In this document: positions 1-7,933 of the stretch, one piece after another
Layout: every line of letters begins with the position of its first letter
Numbering within the stretch: position 1 is the stretch's first letter
Assembly: GCA_041655035.1 (NCBI GenBank)
Contig: JBAZCN010000083.1
Location: 1-13,987, forward strand
Direction: 5' to 3'
DNA: 13,987 bases
DNA from: NAT127 sp041655035
Lineage (GTDB): Bacteria > Pseudomonadota > Gammaproteobacteria > Pseudomonadales > Porticoccaceae
Notes under the pieces: model-generated
Told to the model about the DNA's origin: nothing
The model's input: the letters and a program-made list of their open reading frames with translations, nothing else
The model's database searches: none
Position numbers and translations under genes: made by a program

Positions 1-174
1 TTCCACCACAGGGTGCGCCGAGGAACGAAGCGCACCGCTGGCCCCCGGCATCGCCACCATGCTTTCATGATTTTTCTTCAGCTTGCCCTGGCGCGACGCC
101 ATGGCCCGGCAATGCTTCAAGCGTGCGCACGCGTTTTCCACCAGATGCCTTTGGCCAGCATTTTCCGAGGCTCC
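1..174. other. Non-coding flank downstream of the oligopeptidase gene
   Basis: This stretch lies beyond the stop codon of the minus-strand oligopeptidase gene. I see no convincing gene here. It contains the dispersed palindromic repeat described separately (10-38) and a perfect 12-base palindrome GCGTGCGCACGC at 121-132. Neither is followed by a T-run on the minus strand, so I cannot point to a convincing intrinsic terminator for the oligopeptidase gene. Confidence 0.5.
10..38 (-). repeat. Dispersed palindromic repeat, left copy
   Basis: The arms GGTGCGC (12-18) and GCGCACC (30-36) are perfect inverted repeats around an 11-base loop. The reverse complement of the 29-base unit matches 13707-13735 at 27 of 29 positions, so the same element occurs near both window edges in opposite orientation. 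This looks like a short interspersed, REP-like intergenic repeat. The family is not one I can name. Confidence 0.7.
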
Positions 175-2196
175 CTAGCGATCCACGATGCCGCTGTGCC
201 TGAGCAGCGCCTCCTGTGACGGCTCCCGCCCGCGAAAGGCCACGAACAAGTCCAGCGCTTCCTCGGAGCCGCCCCGCGCCAGAATCGCCTGCTGGAACTT
301 GCGGCCGGTGCGGTCGCTCATCACCCCTTCCTCCTCGAACAGGGAGAAGGCATCGGCGGACAGCACTTCCGCCCACTTGTAGCTGTAATATCCCGCCGCG
401 TAACCGCCGGCAAAAATATGGCCGAAGCTGTGCTGGAAGCGATTGAATGCGGGGGCCTCGACCACCGCCACCCCGGCGCGCACCTCGTCCAGCAGTCGCT
501 GGATCTGCGCCGCGTCGCCGGGCGCGGGCTGCATATGGAGCCTCAGGTCGAACAGGGCGAATTCCAGCTGGCGCAGCATCTGCATGGCCGACTGGAAGTT
601 GCGGGCGGCAAGCATCTTGTCGAGCAGTTCCCCCGGCAGCGGCTCACCGGTCTCATAGTGGCCGGAGATCAGCGGGATCGACTCCCGCTGCCAGCACCAG
701 TTTTCGAGGAACTGGCTGGGCAGTTCCACGGCGTCCCAGGCGACGCCGTTGATACCGGCCACCTTGAGCACATCGACCTCGGTAAGCATATGGTGCAGGC
801 CGTGGCCGAATTCGTGGAACAGGGTGATGACTTCGTCGTGGGTCAGCAGCGCCGGCCGGTCTTTGGTCGGCGGGCTGAAGTTGCAGGTGAGGAAGGCCAC
901 CGGCAGCTGAACGCCACCGTCGGTTTGCCGGCGCCCGCAGTAGTCCGCCATCCAGGCGCCGCCGCGCTTCCTGGCGCGGGCGTACAGATCCATATAGCAG
1001 ATGGCGATCGGCTCGCCGCCATCGAGCACCCGGAAGCACTGGGCGTCCGGATGCCAGAGGTCGACATCGGTTTTCGCCTCGAAGCGAATGCCGAACAGTT
1101 GCCCGGTGATGGCGAACAGGCCATCGATCACCTTGCTGGCGGGAAAATACGGGCGCAGCTGCTCCTGGTTGATGGCGTAGTCCCGCTCCCGCAGCTTCTC
1201 GCTGTAGTAGGGAATGTCCCAGGCTTCCAGAGTGTCGCAACCCTGCTCCCTGGCAAACTGCCGGACCTGGGCGACGTCCCCCTCGCCCTGGGCCTTGGCG
1301 GCGCTCACCAGGTTGGTGAGGAAGTCCAGCACCTGGGCCGGGGACTCCGCCATCTTGGGCTCCAGGGAAAGTTCGGCGTAGTTGGCGAAGCCGAGCAGGC
1401 TGGCCATCTCCTCGCGCAACTGGAGGATTTCCACCATCAGGGCGCCGTTGTCCCACCGGCCCGCCTGGGGCCCCTGGTCGGAGGCGCGGGTGCTGTAGGC
1501 CTCGTACAGTTCGCGGCGCAGGGCGCGGTCGTCGGCGTACTGCATCACCGGCAGGTAGGCGGGAATCTGCAGGGTCAGGCGATAGCCGCTGCGGCCCTGG
1601 GCCTCCGCCTGCTGGCGGAAGTTCTGCAGGGCGGTGTCGGGGATGCCGGCCAGTCCCGCGCCGTCCTCCACGTATTTTTCCCAGCCGTCGGTGGCGTCCA
1701 GTACGTTGTTGGAAAATGTCGTCGCCAGTTCACTGAGGCGCTGTTCGATGGCGGCGAAGCGCTGGCGCTCTTGTTCCTCGAGCGCCACCCCGGAGAGGCG
1801 AAAGTCGCGCAGCATATGGCGCACCGCCTGCTGCCGGGCATTGTCGAGATCGGCGAATCCGGCGCTGTCGGCCAGGGATTGCACCGCCTCGAACAGCGGG
1901 CGGTTCTGCCCCATCTCGCTCTGGTAGGCGGTGATCAGCGGCAGGCAGCTTTCGTAGGCGGCGCGCAGTTCGTCGCTGTTCATCACCCCGTTGAGATGGC
2001 TCACCGGCGACCAGAATTTTTCGAGGCGGTCGTCGATGGCTTCCAGAGGGCTCATCAGGTTGTCCCAGCCATACGGCGGCGGGCCGGCGAGCAGGGCGGC
2101 CACCCGGGCGCGGCTGTCGTCGAGCAGCGACGCCAGCCGCTGTGGCAGGCGGGGAATGTCAATATCGCTGAAGCGGGGAAGATCGGACTCGTTCAT
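175..2196 (-). CDS. prlC: Oligopeptidase A (M3 family zinc metallopeptidase)
   Basis: This encodes a cytoplasmic zinc endopeptidase of 673 residues, close to the roughly 680 of E. coli OpdA/PrlC. The family degrades short peptides, including cleaved signal peptides. The catalytic HEFGH motif is at residues 461-465 (zinc ligands H461 and H465, catalytic E462). The third zinc ligand is E491 in WDAVELPSQFLENW. The conserved C-terminal FGHIFAGGYAAGYYSY block (591-606) helps form the substrate pocket. The reading frame extends 70 codons further upstream to 2406, but ATG at 2196 is preferred: a GAAGG ribosome binding site ends 5 bases before it, and the protein then begins like the family. It is transcribed away from the operon on the plus strand and is probably unrelated housekeeping. 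A mitochondrial-type thimet oligopeptidase is the only close alternative, and the WDAVELPSQ context favours OpdA. Confidence 0.95.
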   Translation of the reverse strand: MNESDLPRFSDIDIPRLPQRLASLLDDSRARVAALLAGPPPYGWDNLMSPLEAIDDRLEKFWSPVSHLNGVMNSDELRAAYESCLPLITAYQSEMGQNRPLFEAVQSLADSAGFADLDNARQQAVRHMLRDFRLSGVALEEQERQRFAAIEQRLSELATTFSNNVLDATDGWEKYVEDGAGLAGIPDTALQNFRQQAEAQGRSGYRLTLQIPAYLPVMQYADDRALRRELYEAYSTRASDQGPQAGRWDNGALMVEILQLREEMASLLGFANYAELSLEPKMAESPAQVLDFLTNLVSAAKAQGEGDVAQVRQFAREQGCDTLEAWDIPYYSEKLRERDYAINQEQLRPYFPASKVIDGLFAITGQLFGIRFEAKTDVDLWHPDAQCFRVLDGGEPIAICYMDLYARARKRGGAWMADYCGRRQTDGGVQLPVAFLTCNFSPPTKDRPALLTHDEVITLFHEFGHGLHHMLTEVDVLKVAGINGVAWDAVELPSQFLENWCWQRESIPLISGHYETGEPLPGELLDKMLAARNFQSAMQMLRQLEFALFDLRLHMQPAPGDAAQIQRLLDEVRAGVAVVEAPAFNRFQHSFGHIFAGGYAAGYYSYKWAEVLSADAFSLFEEEGVMSDRTGRKFQQAILARGGSEEALDLFVAFRGREPSQEALLRHSGIVDR

Positions 2197-2424
2197 GGCT
2201 GCCTTCGGTGCAAATCGGGTAACCGGGATTGTAGCAATAATAGGGCGGTTCGTTAGGGCAGTTCGCTGCCGGACAGGATCGGTCATCTCCGCTCGCTCCG
2301 GATCATCCACCGACAGCGGTGTATCCCCGCCGCACAGCCGGCCCCCTCCCCGCGCCGTGCAGCGACGCGGCGGGGAAGCGGTTCGGCCACTGCATGCCTG
2401 ATCCAACCCGGCCAGCGCGGCCTC

Positions 2425-2436
2425 GATAAGCTTATC
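2425..2436. promoter_or_regulatory. Palindrome GATAAGCTTATC upstream of the promoter
   Basis: This is a perfect 12-base palindrome in AT-rich DNA, about 13 bases upstream of the proposed -35 element. Its position would suit an activator or secondary repressor site. There is no second copy in the window to support this, and a chance palindrome of this length is possible. Confidence 0.3.
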
Positions 2437-2448
2437 AATTATTCATAT

Positions 2449-2476
2449 TTGTGCTGAAAAATGGAATTCATATACT
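2449..2476 (+). promoter_or_regulatory. Putative sigma-70 promoter of the operon
   Basis: A -35-like TTGTGC (2449-2454) and a -10-like TATACT (2471-2476, five of six consensus bases) are separated by 16 bases. Transcription would start near 2483, immediately before or within the palindromic operator at 2486-2499. It is the best promoter candidate seen upstream of the regulator gene, and no comparable one was found inside the operon. The -35 match is poor (three of six), so strength or activator dependence cannot be judged. Confidence 0.45.
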
Positions 2477-2485
2477 CGCTGTCAT

Positions 2486-2499
2486 CTTGTTATAACAAG
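2486..2499. promoter_or_regulatory. Putative GntR/HutC operator, CTTGTTATAACAAG
   Basis: This is a perfect 14-base palindrome with GTTATAAC at its centre. It fits the GT-(N)-TA-(N)-AC pattern typical of operators of HutC-subfamily GntR regulators. It lies about 10 bases downstream of the proposed -10, covering the likely transcription start, and 44 bases before a gene for exactly such a regulator. Autorepression of the whole operon is the natural inference. Confidence 0.6.
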
Positions 2500-2543
2500 G
2501 CCGGCCAGCGGCGCAGCTCCGGACCCCACGGAATATATGAAGC

Positions 2544-3320
2544 ATGAAGAAATTACCGACCGCGCAACTGCAACCTTTGTCACAGGTACCACTGTACAAC
2601 CAGCTCAAGGAATTACTGCGCAACAGCATCCTGGACGGCAGCTATCCGCCACACAGTCGCATGCCTTCTGAAAACGACTTGGGCCGGACTTTCAAGGTCA
2701 GCCGAATTACCGTTCGCCAGGCGCTGAACGATCTGCAAAAGGAGGGGCTGATCTTCAAGATTCACGGCAAAGGCACCTTCGTCGCCAAACCCAAGGCGTT
2801 TCAAAACATCACCGCGCTCCAGGGACTGGCCGAATCCCTGTCACAAGCGGGATATGAAGTGATCAACCAGCTGCGCAGCTTTAAATTTATTCCGGCGAAC
2901 AGGCTGATCGCACAACGCTTGCAGCTACCGGAGGGCAGCAAGGTGACCGAGATAAAACGGGTGCGCCTGATCAACCGCGAGCCGGTGTCCCTGGAAATCA
3001 CCTATCTGCCACAGGCACTCGGCGAGAAAATGGAAAAGGCCGATCTGGTGACGCGGGATATTTTTCTGATTATCGAAAACGACTGCGGCATTCCGCTCGG
3101 CCATGCGGACCTGGCGATCGACGCGGTGTTGGCGGAAAGTGAACTGACGCGTGCGCTGAAAGTGGAGGAGGGCTCGCCCATCATGCGCATCGAGCGCTTG
3201 ACCCACGACGCGGACGGCACCCCGCTGGATTTCGAATATCTTTATTACCGCGGCGATGCCTTCCAGTACCGCCTGCGCATCGATCGCCAGCGCGGCGCGC
3301 GCGGGAGGCGCAAGTCATGA
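2544..3320 (+). CDS. GntR-family transcriptional regulator, HutC type (UTRA domain)
   Basis: This encodes a cytoplasmic DNA-binding regulator of 258 residues. The N-terminal winged helix-turn-helix is at about 17-80, with the GntR hallmarks MPSENDL (40-46) and VSRITVRQALNDLQKEGLI (52-70), and a wing ending HGKGTFV (74-80). A UTRA ligand-binding domain follows at about 95-247, the C-terminal half of HutC, PhnF and YvoA relatives. The gene is the first of the operon and its stop overlaps the next start by four bases (ATGA). The ribosome binding site is weak (GGAA, 10 bases before ATG). It probably represses the operon through the palindrome at 2486-2499 and is released by an intermediate or substrate of the pathway. 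The ligand cannot be predicted. Confidence 0.9.
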   Translation: MKKLPTAQLQPLSQVPLYNQLKELLRNSILDGSYPPHSRMPSENDLGRTFKVSRITVRQALNDLQKEGLIFKIHGKGTFVAKPKAFQNITALQGLAESLSQAGYEVINQLRSFKFIPANRLIAQRLQLPEGSKVTEIKRVRLINREPVSLEITYLPQALGEKMEKADLVTRDIFLIIENDCGIPLGHADLAIDAVLAESELTRALKVEEGSPIMRIERLTHDADGTPLDFEYLYYRGDAFQYRLRIDRQRGARGRRKS

Positions 3321-5095
3321 GCATGTCCGAAATAAAAACCCTCGAGCAGGAGTTCGACATAGTCGTGGTCGGCGGCGGCACCGCCGGGCCAATGGCGGCG
3401 ATCAAGGCCAAGGAGCGCAATCCCGACCTGCGCGTACTGCTGATCGACAAAGCCAACGTAAGACGCTCCGGCGCCATCAGCATGGGCATGGACGGCCTCA
3501 ACAATGCGGTGATTCCCGGGCACGCCACGCCGGAACAATACACCAAGGAAATCACCATCGCCAACGACGGCATCGTCAACCAGGCTACCGTCTACGCCTA
3601 TGCGCAACACAGTTTCGCCACCATCGAGCAGCTCGACCGCTGGGGCGTGAAATTCGAGAAAGACGAAACCGGTGATTACGCGGTCAAGAAAGTCCACCAC
3701 ATGGGTTCCTATGTTCTGCCCATGCCGGAGGGGCACGATATCAAGAAAGTGCTCTACCGCCAGTTGAAGCGCGCGCGGATCACCATCAGCAATCGCATCG
3801 TCAGCACCCGGCTGTTGACCGATGACGAGGGCGCGGTGTGCGGCGTGCTGGGTTTCGACTGCCGCAGCGGCAATTTTCATCTGGTGCGCGCCAAAGCGGT
3901 CATCCTCTGTTGCGGCGCCGCCGGGCGTCTCGGCCTGCCCGCTTCCGGCTATCTGATGGGCACTTATGAAAACCCCACCAATGCCGGCGATGGCTACGCC
4001 ATGGCCTACCACGCGGGCGCGGAACTCGCGAACCTTGAATGCTTCCAGATCAACCCGTTGATCAAGGATTACAACGGCCCCGCCTGCGCCTATGTGACCG
4101 GCCCCCTGGGCGGCTACACCGCCAACAATCGCGGGGAGCGCTTTATCGAGTGCGACTACTGGAGCGGGCAAATGATGTGGGAGTTTTACCAGGAATTGCA
4201 GAGCGGCAACGGCCCGGTATTCCTCAAGCTCGATCACCTCGCCGAGGAAACCATTCAGACCATCGAGACGATTCTGCACAGCAATGAGCGCCCGAGCCGC
4301 GGCCAGTTTCACGCCAACCGCGGCACCGATTACCGCCGGCAGATGGTGGAAATGCATATTTCGGAAATCGGTTTCTGCTCCGGTCACAGCGCCTCCGGCG
4401 TATGGGTGAACGAGAAGGCGGAGACCTCCGTGAAAGGACTCTACGCCGCCGGCGATATGGCCGCGGTGCCGCACAACTACATGCTGGGCGCGTTCACCTA
4501 CGGCTGGTTTGCCGGACAGAATGCGGCGGATTATGTCGCGGAGCGGGAATTGTCCACTGTGGATGCGGAGCAGGTGGCGCGCGAGAAAGCACGTGTCTAC
4601 GCGCCACTGGTGCGCGCCGACGGCCTGCCGCCGGCACAAGTGGAGTACAAGCTGCGCCGTTTTATCAACGATTATCTGCAGCCGCCGAAGGTAACCAAAA
4701 AGATGGAAATCGGCCTGCAGCGTTTTGCCGAGATCGAGCGCGACCTCGACCGACTGAAGGCGCACAACCCTCACGAGCTGATGCGGGCCCTGGAGGTCCA
4801 CGCGATCCGCGACTGCGCCGAGATGGCGGCGCGCGCCTCGCTGTTCCGCCGCGAGAGCCGTTGGGGGCTCTACCACTACCGTGTCGACTTTCCCGAGCGC
4901 GACGATGCCGAGTGGTTCTGCCACGCCCATCTGAAAAAGGACGAACAGGGCCGCATGAGCAGTTTCAAGCGAGCAGTGGAGCCTTATCTGATTCCGATCG
5001 ACGTTCAGGAGGGCAACACCTACAGCCGTCTCCGGATCAAGCCGGAGACGCAGGCCTCGGCACCCGCCGCCAGGCCAATTCACCGAACCCTTTGA
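3317..5095 (+). CDS. AprA-like FAD flavoprotein (fumarate reductase / adenylylsulfate reductase family)
   Basis: This encodes a 592-residue oxidoreductase without a signal peptide, presumably cytoplasmic. The FAD Rossmann motif is GGGTAG (19-24) after DIVVVG, followed by IDKAN (43-47). Further flavin contacts are the NAGDGYAMA block (222-230) and GLYAAGD (374-380). Succinate dehydrogenases carry a histidine for covalent FAD in an HS motif, but here the site reads RRSGAISMG (49-57), so FAD is likely bound non-covalently, as in AprA and L-aspartate oxidase. A helical C-terminal domain (about 425-535) contains ESRWGLYHYR. VPHNYMLGAFTYGWFAGQ (385-402) resembles the AprA segment carrying an active-site histidine; H386 is the candidate. 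The ATG at 3317 is supported by GGAGG 8 bases upstream and by overlap with the regulator gene. The probable electron partner is the ferredoxin at 8900. True AprA would act on APS or sulfite, but no sat, qmo or dsr genes are nearby. An AsfA-like role in organosulfur metabolism is inferred. Confidence 0.8.
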   Translation: MSMSEIKTLEQEFDIVVVGGGTAGPMAAIKAKERNPDLRVLLIDKANVRRSGAISMGMDGLNNAVIPGHATPEQYTKEITIANDGIVNQATVYAYAQHSFATIEQLDRWGVKFEKDETGDYAVKKVHHMGSYVLPMPEGHDIKKVLYRQLKRARITISNRIVSTRLLTDDEGAVCGVLGFDCRSGNFHLVRAKAVILCCGAAGRLGLPASGYLMGTYENPTNAGDGYAMAYHAGAELANLECFQINPLIKDYNGPACAYVTGPLGGYTANNRGERFIECDYWSGQMMWEFYQELQSGNGPVFLKLDHLAEETIQTIETILHSNERPSRGQFHANRGTDYRRQMVEMHISEIGFCSGHSASGVWVNEKAETSVKGLYAAGDMAAVPHNYMLGAFTYGWFAGQNAADYVAERELSTVDAEQVAREKARVYAPLVRADGLPPAQVEYKLRRFINDYLQPPKVTKKMEIGLQRFAEIERDLDRLKAHNPHELMRALEVHAIRDCAEMAARASLFRRESRWGLYHYRVDFPERDDAEWFCHAHLKKDEQGRMSSFKRAVEPYLIPIDVQEGNTYSRLRIKPETQASAPAARPIHRTL

Positions 5096-5108
5096 CAGAG
5101 AGAAACAC

Positions 5109-6263
5109 ATGAGCCTGCTTAACAAAGAGAGACCCATCTTCATCCTCGGCGCGGAACGCTCCGGAACCACCCTGCTGATGGCCATGCTGGGGTTCCACCG
5201 CCGCATCGCCGTGCCGGAGGTGGTGTGGTACTACCCCCGCTTTCGTCCCTACCTGCACACCTATGGGGACCTGAGCCAGCCGGAAAACTTCCGCACACTT
5301 GCCGAAGAGATGATCTTCGGGCTGAAAACGCCGTTCTGGGGCATGCCGATCAACCCCGCCACCATTGTCGACGAAATCGTCGGCCGCGCACGGGAGCAAA
5401 GCTTCGCCGGCCTGTTCGACGCCATGCTGGGCAAATACGCCGAGCATGTGGGCAAGCCGCGCTGGGGCGAGAAGACCCCCTACAACCTGTTCTTCGTCGG
5501 CGAAATTCTGGAAGACTTTCCCAACGCCCAGTTCGTGTTCATCACCCGGGACGGCCGCGATGCCAGCGCCGATTATCTGGAGTCATCGTTTGGTCCGACC
5601 AATATCTACGCCGCGGCTTACGCCTGGAAGCGCTCGCAGAACGCTGTCGAGGAATGGCGGGATAAACTGCCGGCCGATCAATGGCTGGACGTCGCCTACG
5701 AAGCCCTGGCACGCGACCCCGACGCTGTGCTGCGCCAGGTCGCCGACTTCCTCGGCGAGGAATACGACCCGGCGATGCTCGATTTCCATGCCGGCGAGAT
5801 CGCCCGGAAACGCGGCGAGCAGCGCGATCACGCGCCGCTGGGCGAACCGGCAACGACGCAGTACATCGGCATTCATCGCAACCTGCTGAGCCTGCGCGAT
5901 CAACGCATTTTCGCCTGGGTGGCCGGTCGTGAACTGGAAGCCGCCGGCTACAGGTCCGAGGTCGAACCGCTGCCGCTGACCGATCAGGAGGTGGCGCGCT
6001 ACATCGAACTCGATGGCCGCACCCGCGCCGCCACCATCGACGCCGAAGATGGTCACATCACCTATGAAAGCTACAACGACTGGCTCGTCGACCAGCGTCT
6101 TGCCCGCCGCCGGGCGGGCGTTTGGCGGGAACAGGATGCGCCCGCCCACTTCCCGCTCGGCCACAGCGATGAGGAACTGGTCACCGGTCAGCGGGCACCT
6201 CGCCGTTGGAAGGAGTATTTCAGCATCAAGCGCCGCTATACGTCGGACAAGGTGGTGCTTTGA
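5109..6263 (+). CDS. Sulfotransferase family protein (PAPS-dependent type)
   Basis: This encodes a 384-residue protein of the sulfotransferase fold. The 5'-phosphosulfate-binding loop is RSGTTLL (17-23) after the first strand PIFILGAE. The 3'-phosphate-binding segment is FITRDGRDASADYLESS (144-160), with R147, D148 and R150 prominent. GEKTP (120-124) is a family-typical conserved block. YEALARDPDAVLRQVADFLG (197-216) matches the usual late motif of bacterial sulfotransferases. There is no signal peptide or membrane segment. The C-terminal 100 residues (about 285-384) are less typical and charged. The gene starts 13 bases after the flavoprotein gene, with a weak GAGAG site 6 bases before ATG, and its stop overlaps the next gene (TGATG). 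It would transfer a sulfo group from PAPS to an unknown acceptor. Its place between a redox enzyme and a sulfonate-type transporter suggests a sulfur-related role, but the acceptor is unknown. Confidence 0.82.
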   Translation: MSLLNKERPIFILGAERSGTTLLMAMLGFHRRIAVPEVVWYYPRFRPYLHTYGDLSQPENFRTLAEEMIFGLKTPFWGMPINPATIVDEIVGRAREQSFAGLFDAMLGKYAEHVGKPRWGEKTPYNLFFVGEILEDFPNAQFVFITRDGRDASADYLESSFGPTNIYAAAYAWKRSQNAVEEWRDKLPADQWLDVAYEALARDPDAVLRQVADFLGEEYDPAMLDFHAGEIARKRGEQRDHAPLGEPATTQYIGIHRNLLSLRDQRIFAWVAGRELEAAGYRSEVEPLPLTDQEVARYIELDGRTRAATIDAEDGHITYESYNDWLVDQRLARRRAGVWREQDAPAHFPLGHSDEELVTGQRAPRRWKEYFSIKRRYTSDKVVL

Positions 6264-7150
6264 TGCCGTCGCTACGAATCGGTCCTTCGCCATCGCTGCG
6301 CAACGCAACCGCGCCCATTGCCGCGAACGGCCCCGCCGGCAGCGCGATTCGCGCCGCGGACCGGGCCTCGCCGCCGCTGAAGCGCGGTGCGATCAGCCTG
6401 CGCAATGTCGGCATTTCGTTCGGCGCCGACCGGCGCCGATTCGCGCTGTGCGATGTCAGCCTCGACATCGCGCCAGGGGAATTTGCCGCCTTCCTGGGCC
6501 CCTCAGGCTGCGGCAAGACAACCCTGCTGAACCTTGTTGGCGGCATGCTTCAGCCCACCGAGGGCACCGTCCGCATAGACGGCGACGCCGTGCGGGAACC
6601 CACCCCCCGGTGCAACGTGGTATTCCAGCAGCACTCGCTGTTCGCCTGGATGACGGTTCTGGACAATGTCGCATTCGGCCCGCGCGCGCTCGGGCTGGCG
6701 GAGCCGGAGAGCGTCGCGCGCGCGCTCCTGCGCCTGGTCGGATTGGAGGATTTCGCGGCCGCCTATCCGGCCACCCTGTCCGGCGGCATGCAGCAGCGCG
6801 TGGCGATTGCCCGCGCGCTTGCCACCTCGCCGGACGTGCTGTTGATGGATGAACCCTTCGGCGCGCTCGATGCGCAGACCCGCAGCATCATGCAGGAGGA
6901 ACTCGCCCGACTGCGCCACACCTTCGCCCCTACCGTGATCTTCGTCACTCACGATGTCGACGAGGCCCTGCTGCTGGCCGACCGCGTCTTCGTCATGGGC
7001 GTGAACCCCGGTTCGATCAAAGCCGTCATCGACGTCGATGCCGAACTGCCATCGCGCAACCGCCGCGAGCACGACAGCGCGTCGCTCAGCCTCCGCAGCC
7101 GAGTGCTCGGACTGATACGCGAAGAGAGCCTCAAGGTATTCAACAGATGA
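6263..7150 (+). CDS. ABC transporter ATPase 1 (SsuB/TauB-like)
   Basis: This encodes the ATP-hydrolysing subunit of an importer, 295 residues. Walker A is GPSGCGKT (79-86), the Q-loop is in FQQHSLF (121-127), the signature is LSGGMQQR (172-179), Walker B is VLLMDE (192-197), and the switch histidine is H230 in VTHD. This is the nitrate/sulfonate/taurine subclass. An Ala/Pro-rich stretch of about 40 residues precedes the ABC domain and is longer than usual for SsuB. The start at 6263 is chosen because it overlaps the sulfotransferase stop by one base. An upstream ATG at 6206 would overlap that gene by 58 bases. It pairs with the permease that follows, whose start overlaps this stop by four bases. 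Confidence 0.9.
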   Translation: MPSLRIGPSPSLRNATAPIAANGPAGSAIRAADRASPPLKRGAISLRNVGISFGADRRRFALCDVSLDIAPGEFAAFLGPSGCGKTTLLNLVGGMLQPTEGTVRIDGDAVREPTPRCNVVFQQHSLFAWMTVLDNVAFGPRALGLAEPESVARALLRLVGLEDFAAAYPATLSGGMQQRVAIARALATSPDVLLMDEPFGALDAQTRSIMQEELARLRHTFAPTVIFVTHDVDEALLLADRVFVMGVNPGSIKAVIDVDAELPSRNRREHDSASLSLRSRVLGLIREESLKVFNR

Positions 7151-7923
7151 TCCACGCCTCCGCCTCCCGGCTGCTGCCCGCCCTCGCGTGGTTGCTGCTC
7201 AGTCTCTCACTGCTGCTCGCGGTGTGGTGGCTCGCCGCCGCACGCATCGGCAATCCAGTATTGCTGCCGGGGCCGGCACTGGTCGCGACGGGCCTGGCCG
7301 AACTGCTCGGCGGGCGCACCTTGTTCGACGACATCGCCGCCAGCCTGAAGCGCGTGTTTATCGGATTTTTCATCGCCTCGGCACTGGCGATTCCATTGGC
7401 ACTGGTGATGGCCTATCTGCGCCCGCTGCGCAGCCTGCTCCTTCCCATCGTTTCGCTGCTGCGCCCCATTCCGCCGATCGCATGGATACCCCTCGCCATT
7501 CTCTGGTTTGGCATCGGCGACAGGCCGAGCTATTTCATCACCGCACTGGCGGCGTTCTTTCCGATATTCCTCAACGCATTCGCTGGCGGCCTTGCGGTGG
7601 AGCCGCGCCATATCCACGCCGCGCGCTTTCTCGGCGCCAACCGCTGGCGCCTTATCCGTTCCATTTATTTTCCGTCCGCCCTGCCCTCGATATGGACCGG
7701 CCTGCGCATCGGTCTCGGTCAGTCCTGGATGGCGGTGGTAACGGCCGAGCTGATCGCGGCGCAGTCGGGGCTCGGTTACATGATTCAGGCAAGTCGTATC
7801 AATCTCGAGACCAGCCATGTGTTGGTCGGCATGCTTTTGATCGGCGTGCTCGGTGCCCTGATGACAACACTTCTGGGCGTCACCGAACGCTTTGTTCTGC
7901 CCTGGCAACAACGTCAACGTTAA
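7147..7923 (+). CDS. ABC transporter permease 1 (SsuC/TauC-like)
   Basis: This encodes an inner-membrane permease of 258 residues of the binding-protein-dependent transport family. Hydrophobic segments are visible at about 12-32, 70-91, 97-121, 128-150 and 184-205, plus one near the C terminus (about 223-247). LLRPIPPIAWIPLAILWFG (104-122) is the typical SsuC/TauC block. The EAA loop that contacts the ATPase is AARFLGANRWRLIRSIYFP (158-176). Its ATG overlaps the ATPase stop (ATGA), indicating translational coupling. The binding protein gene follows 10 bases later. Confidence 0.9.
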   Translation: MIHASASRLLPALAWLLLSLSLLLAVWWLAAARIGNPVLLPGPALVATGLAELLGGRTLFDDIAASLKRVFIGFFIASALAIPLALVMAYLRPLRSLLLPIVSLLRPIPPIAWIPLAILWFGIGDRPSYFITALAAFFPIFLNAFAGGLAVEPRHIHAARFLGANRWRLIRSIYFPSALPSIWTGLRIGLGQSWMAVVTAELIAAQSGLGYMIQASRINLETSHVLVGMLLIGVLGALMTTLLGVTERFVLPWQQRQR

Positions 7924-7933
7924 GGAGATCGAC

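Larger units (their letters stand above)
2197..2543. other. Divergent intergenic control region (347 bases)
   Basis: No gene is visible between the oligopeptidase start and the GntR-type regulator start. The half nearest the oligopeptidase (2197-2420) is GC-rich and shows only a weak possible -10 for that gene (TATTAT on the minus strand, 2237-2242). The half nearest the operon (2421-2500) is markedly AT-rich and holds the promoter and palindromes listed separately. Confidence 0.6.

Noticed and set aside
121..132. Palindrome GCGTGCGCACGC as terminator of the oligopeptidase gene
   Set aside because: It has no loop and no T-run follows it on the minus strand. The few T bases lie on the plus-strand side.
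418..2256. Open frame of 612 codons on the plus strand opposite the oligopeptidase gene
   Set aside because: It is a codon-phase shadow in GC-rich DNA. The encoded sequence is low-complexity and His/Gly/Val/Gln-rich with no family motifs, while the minus strand carries an intact M3 peptidase.
3317..5095. Succinate dehydrogenase or fumarate reductase of central metabolism
   Set aside because: There are no sdhB-, sdhC- or sdhD-like genes beside it, the covalent-FAD histidine is missing, and the neighbours are sulfonate-type transporters.
3245..5206. Open frame of 653 codons on the minus strand opposite the flavoprotein gene
   Set aside because: It shows the same shadow effect. It spans the ends of two neighbouring plus-strand genes and has no recognisable domain, whereas the plus-strand frame has clear FAD motifs.
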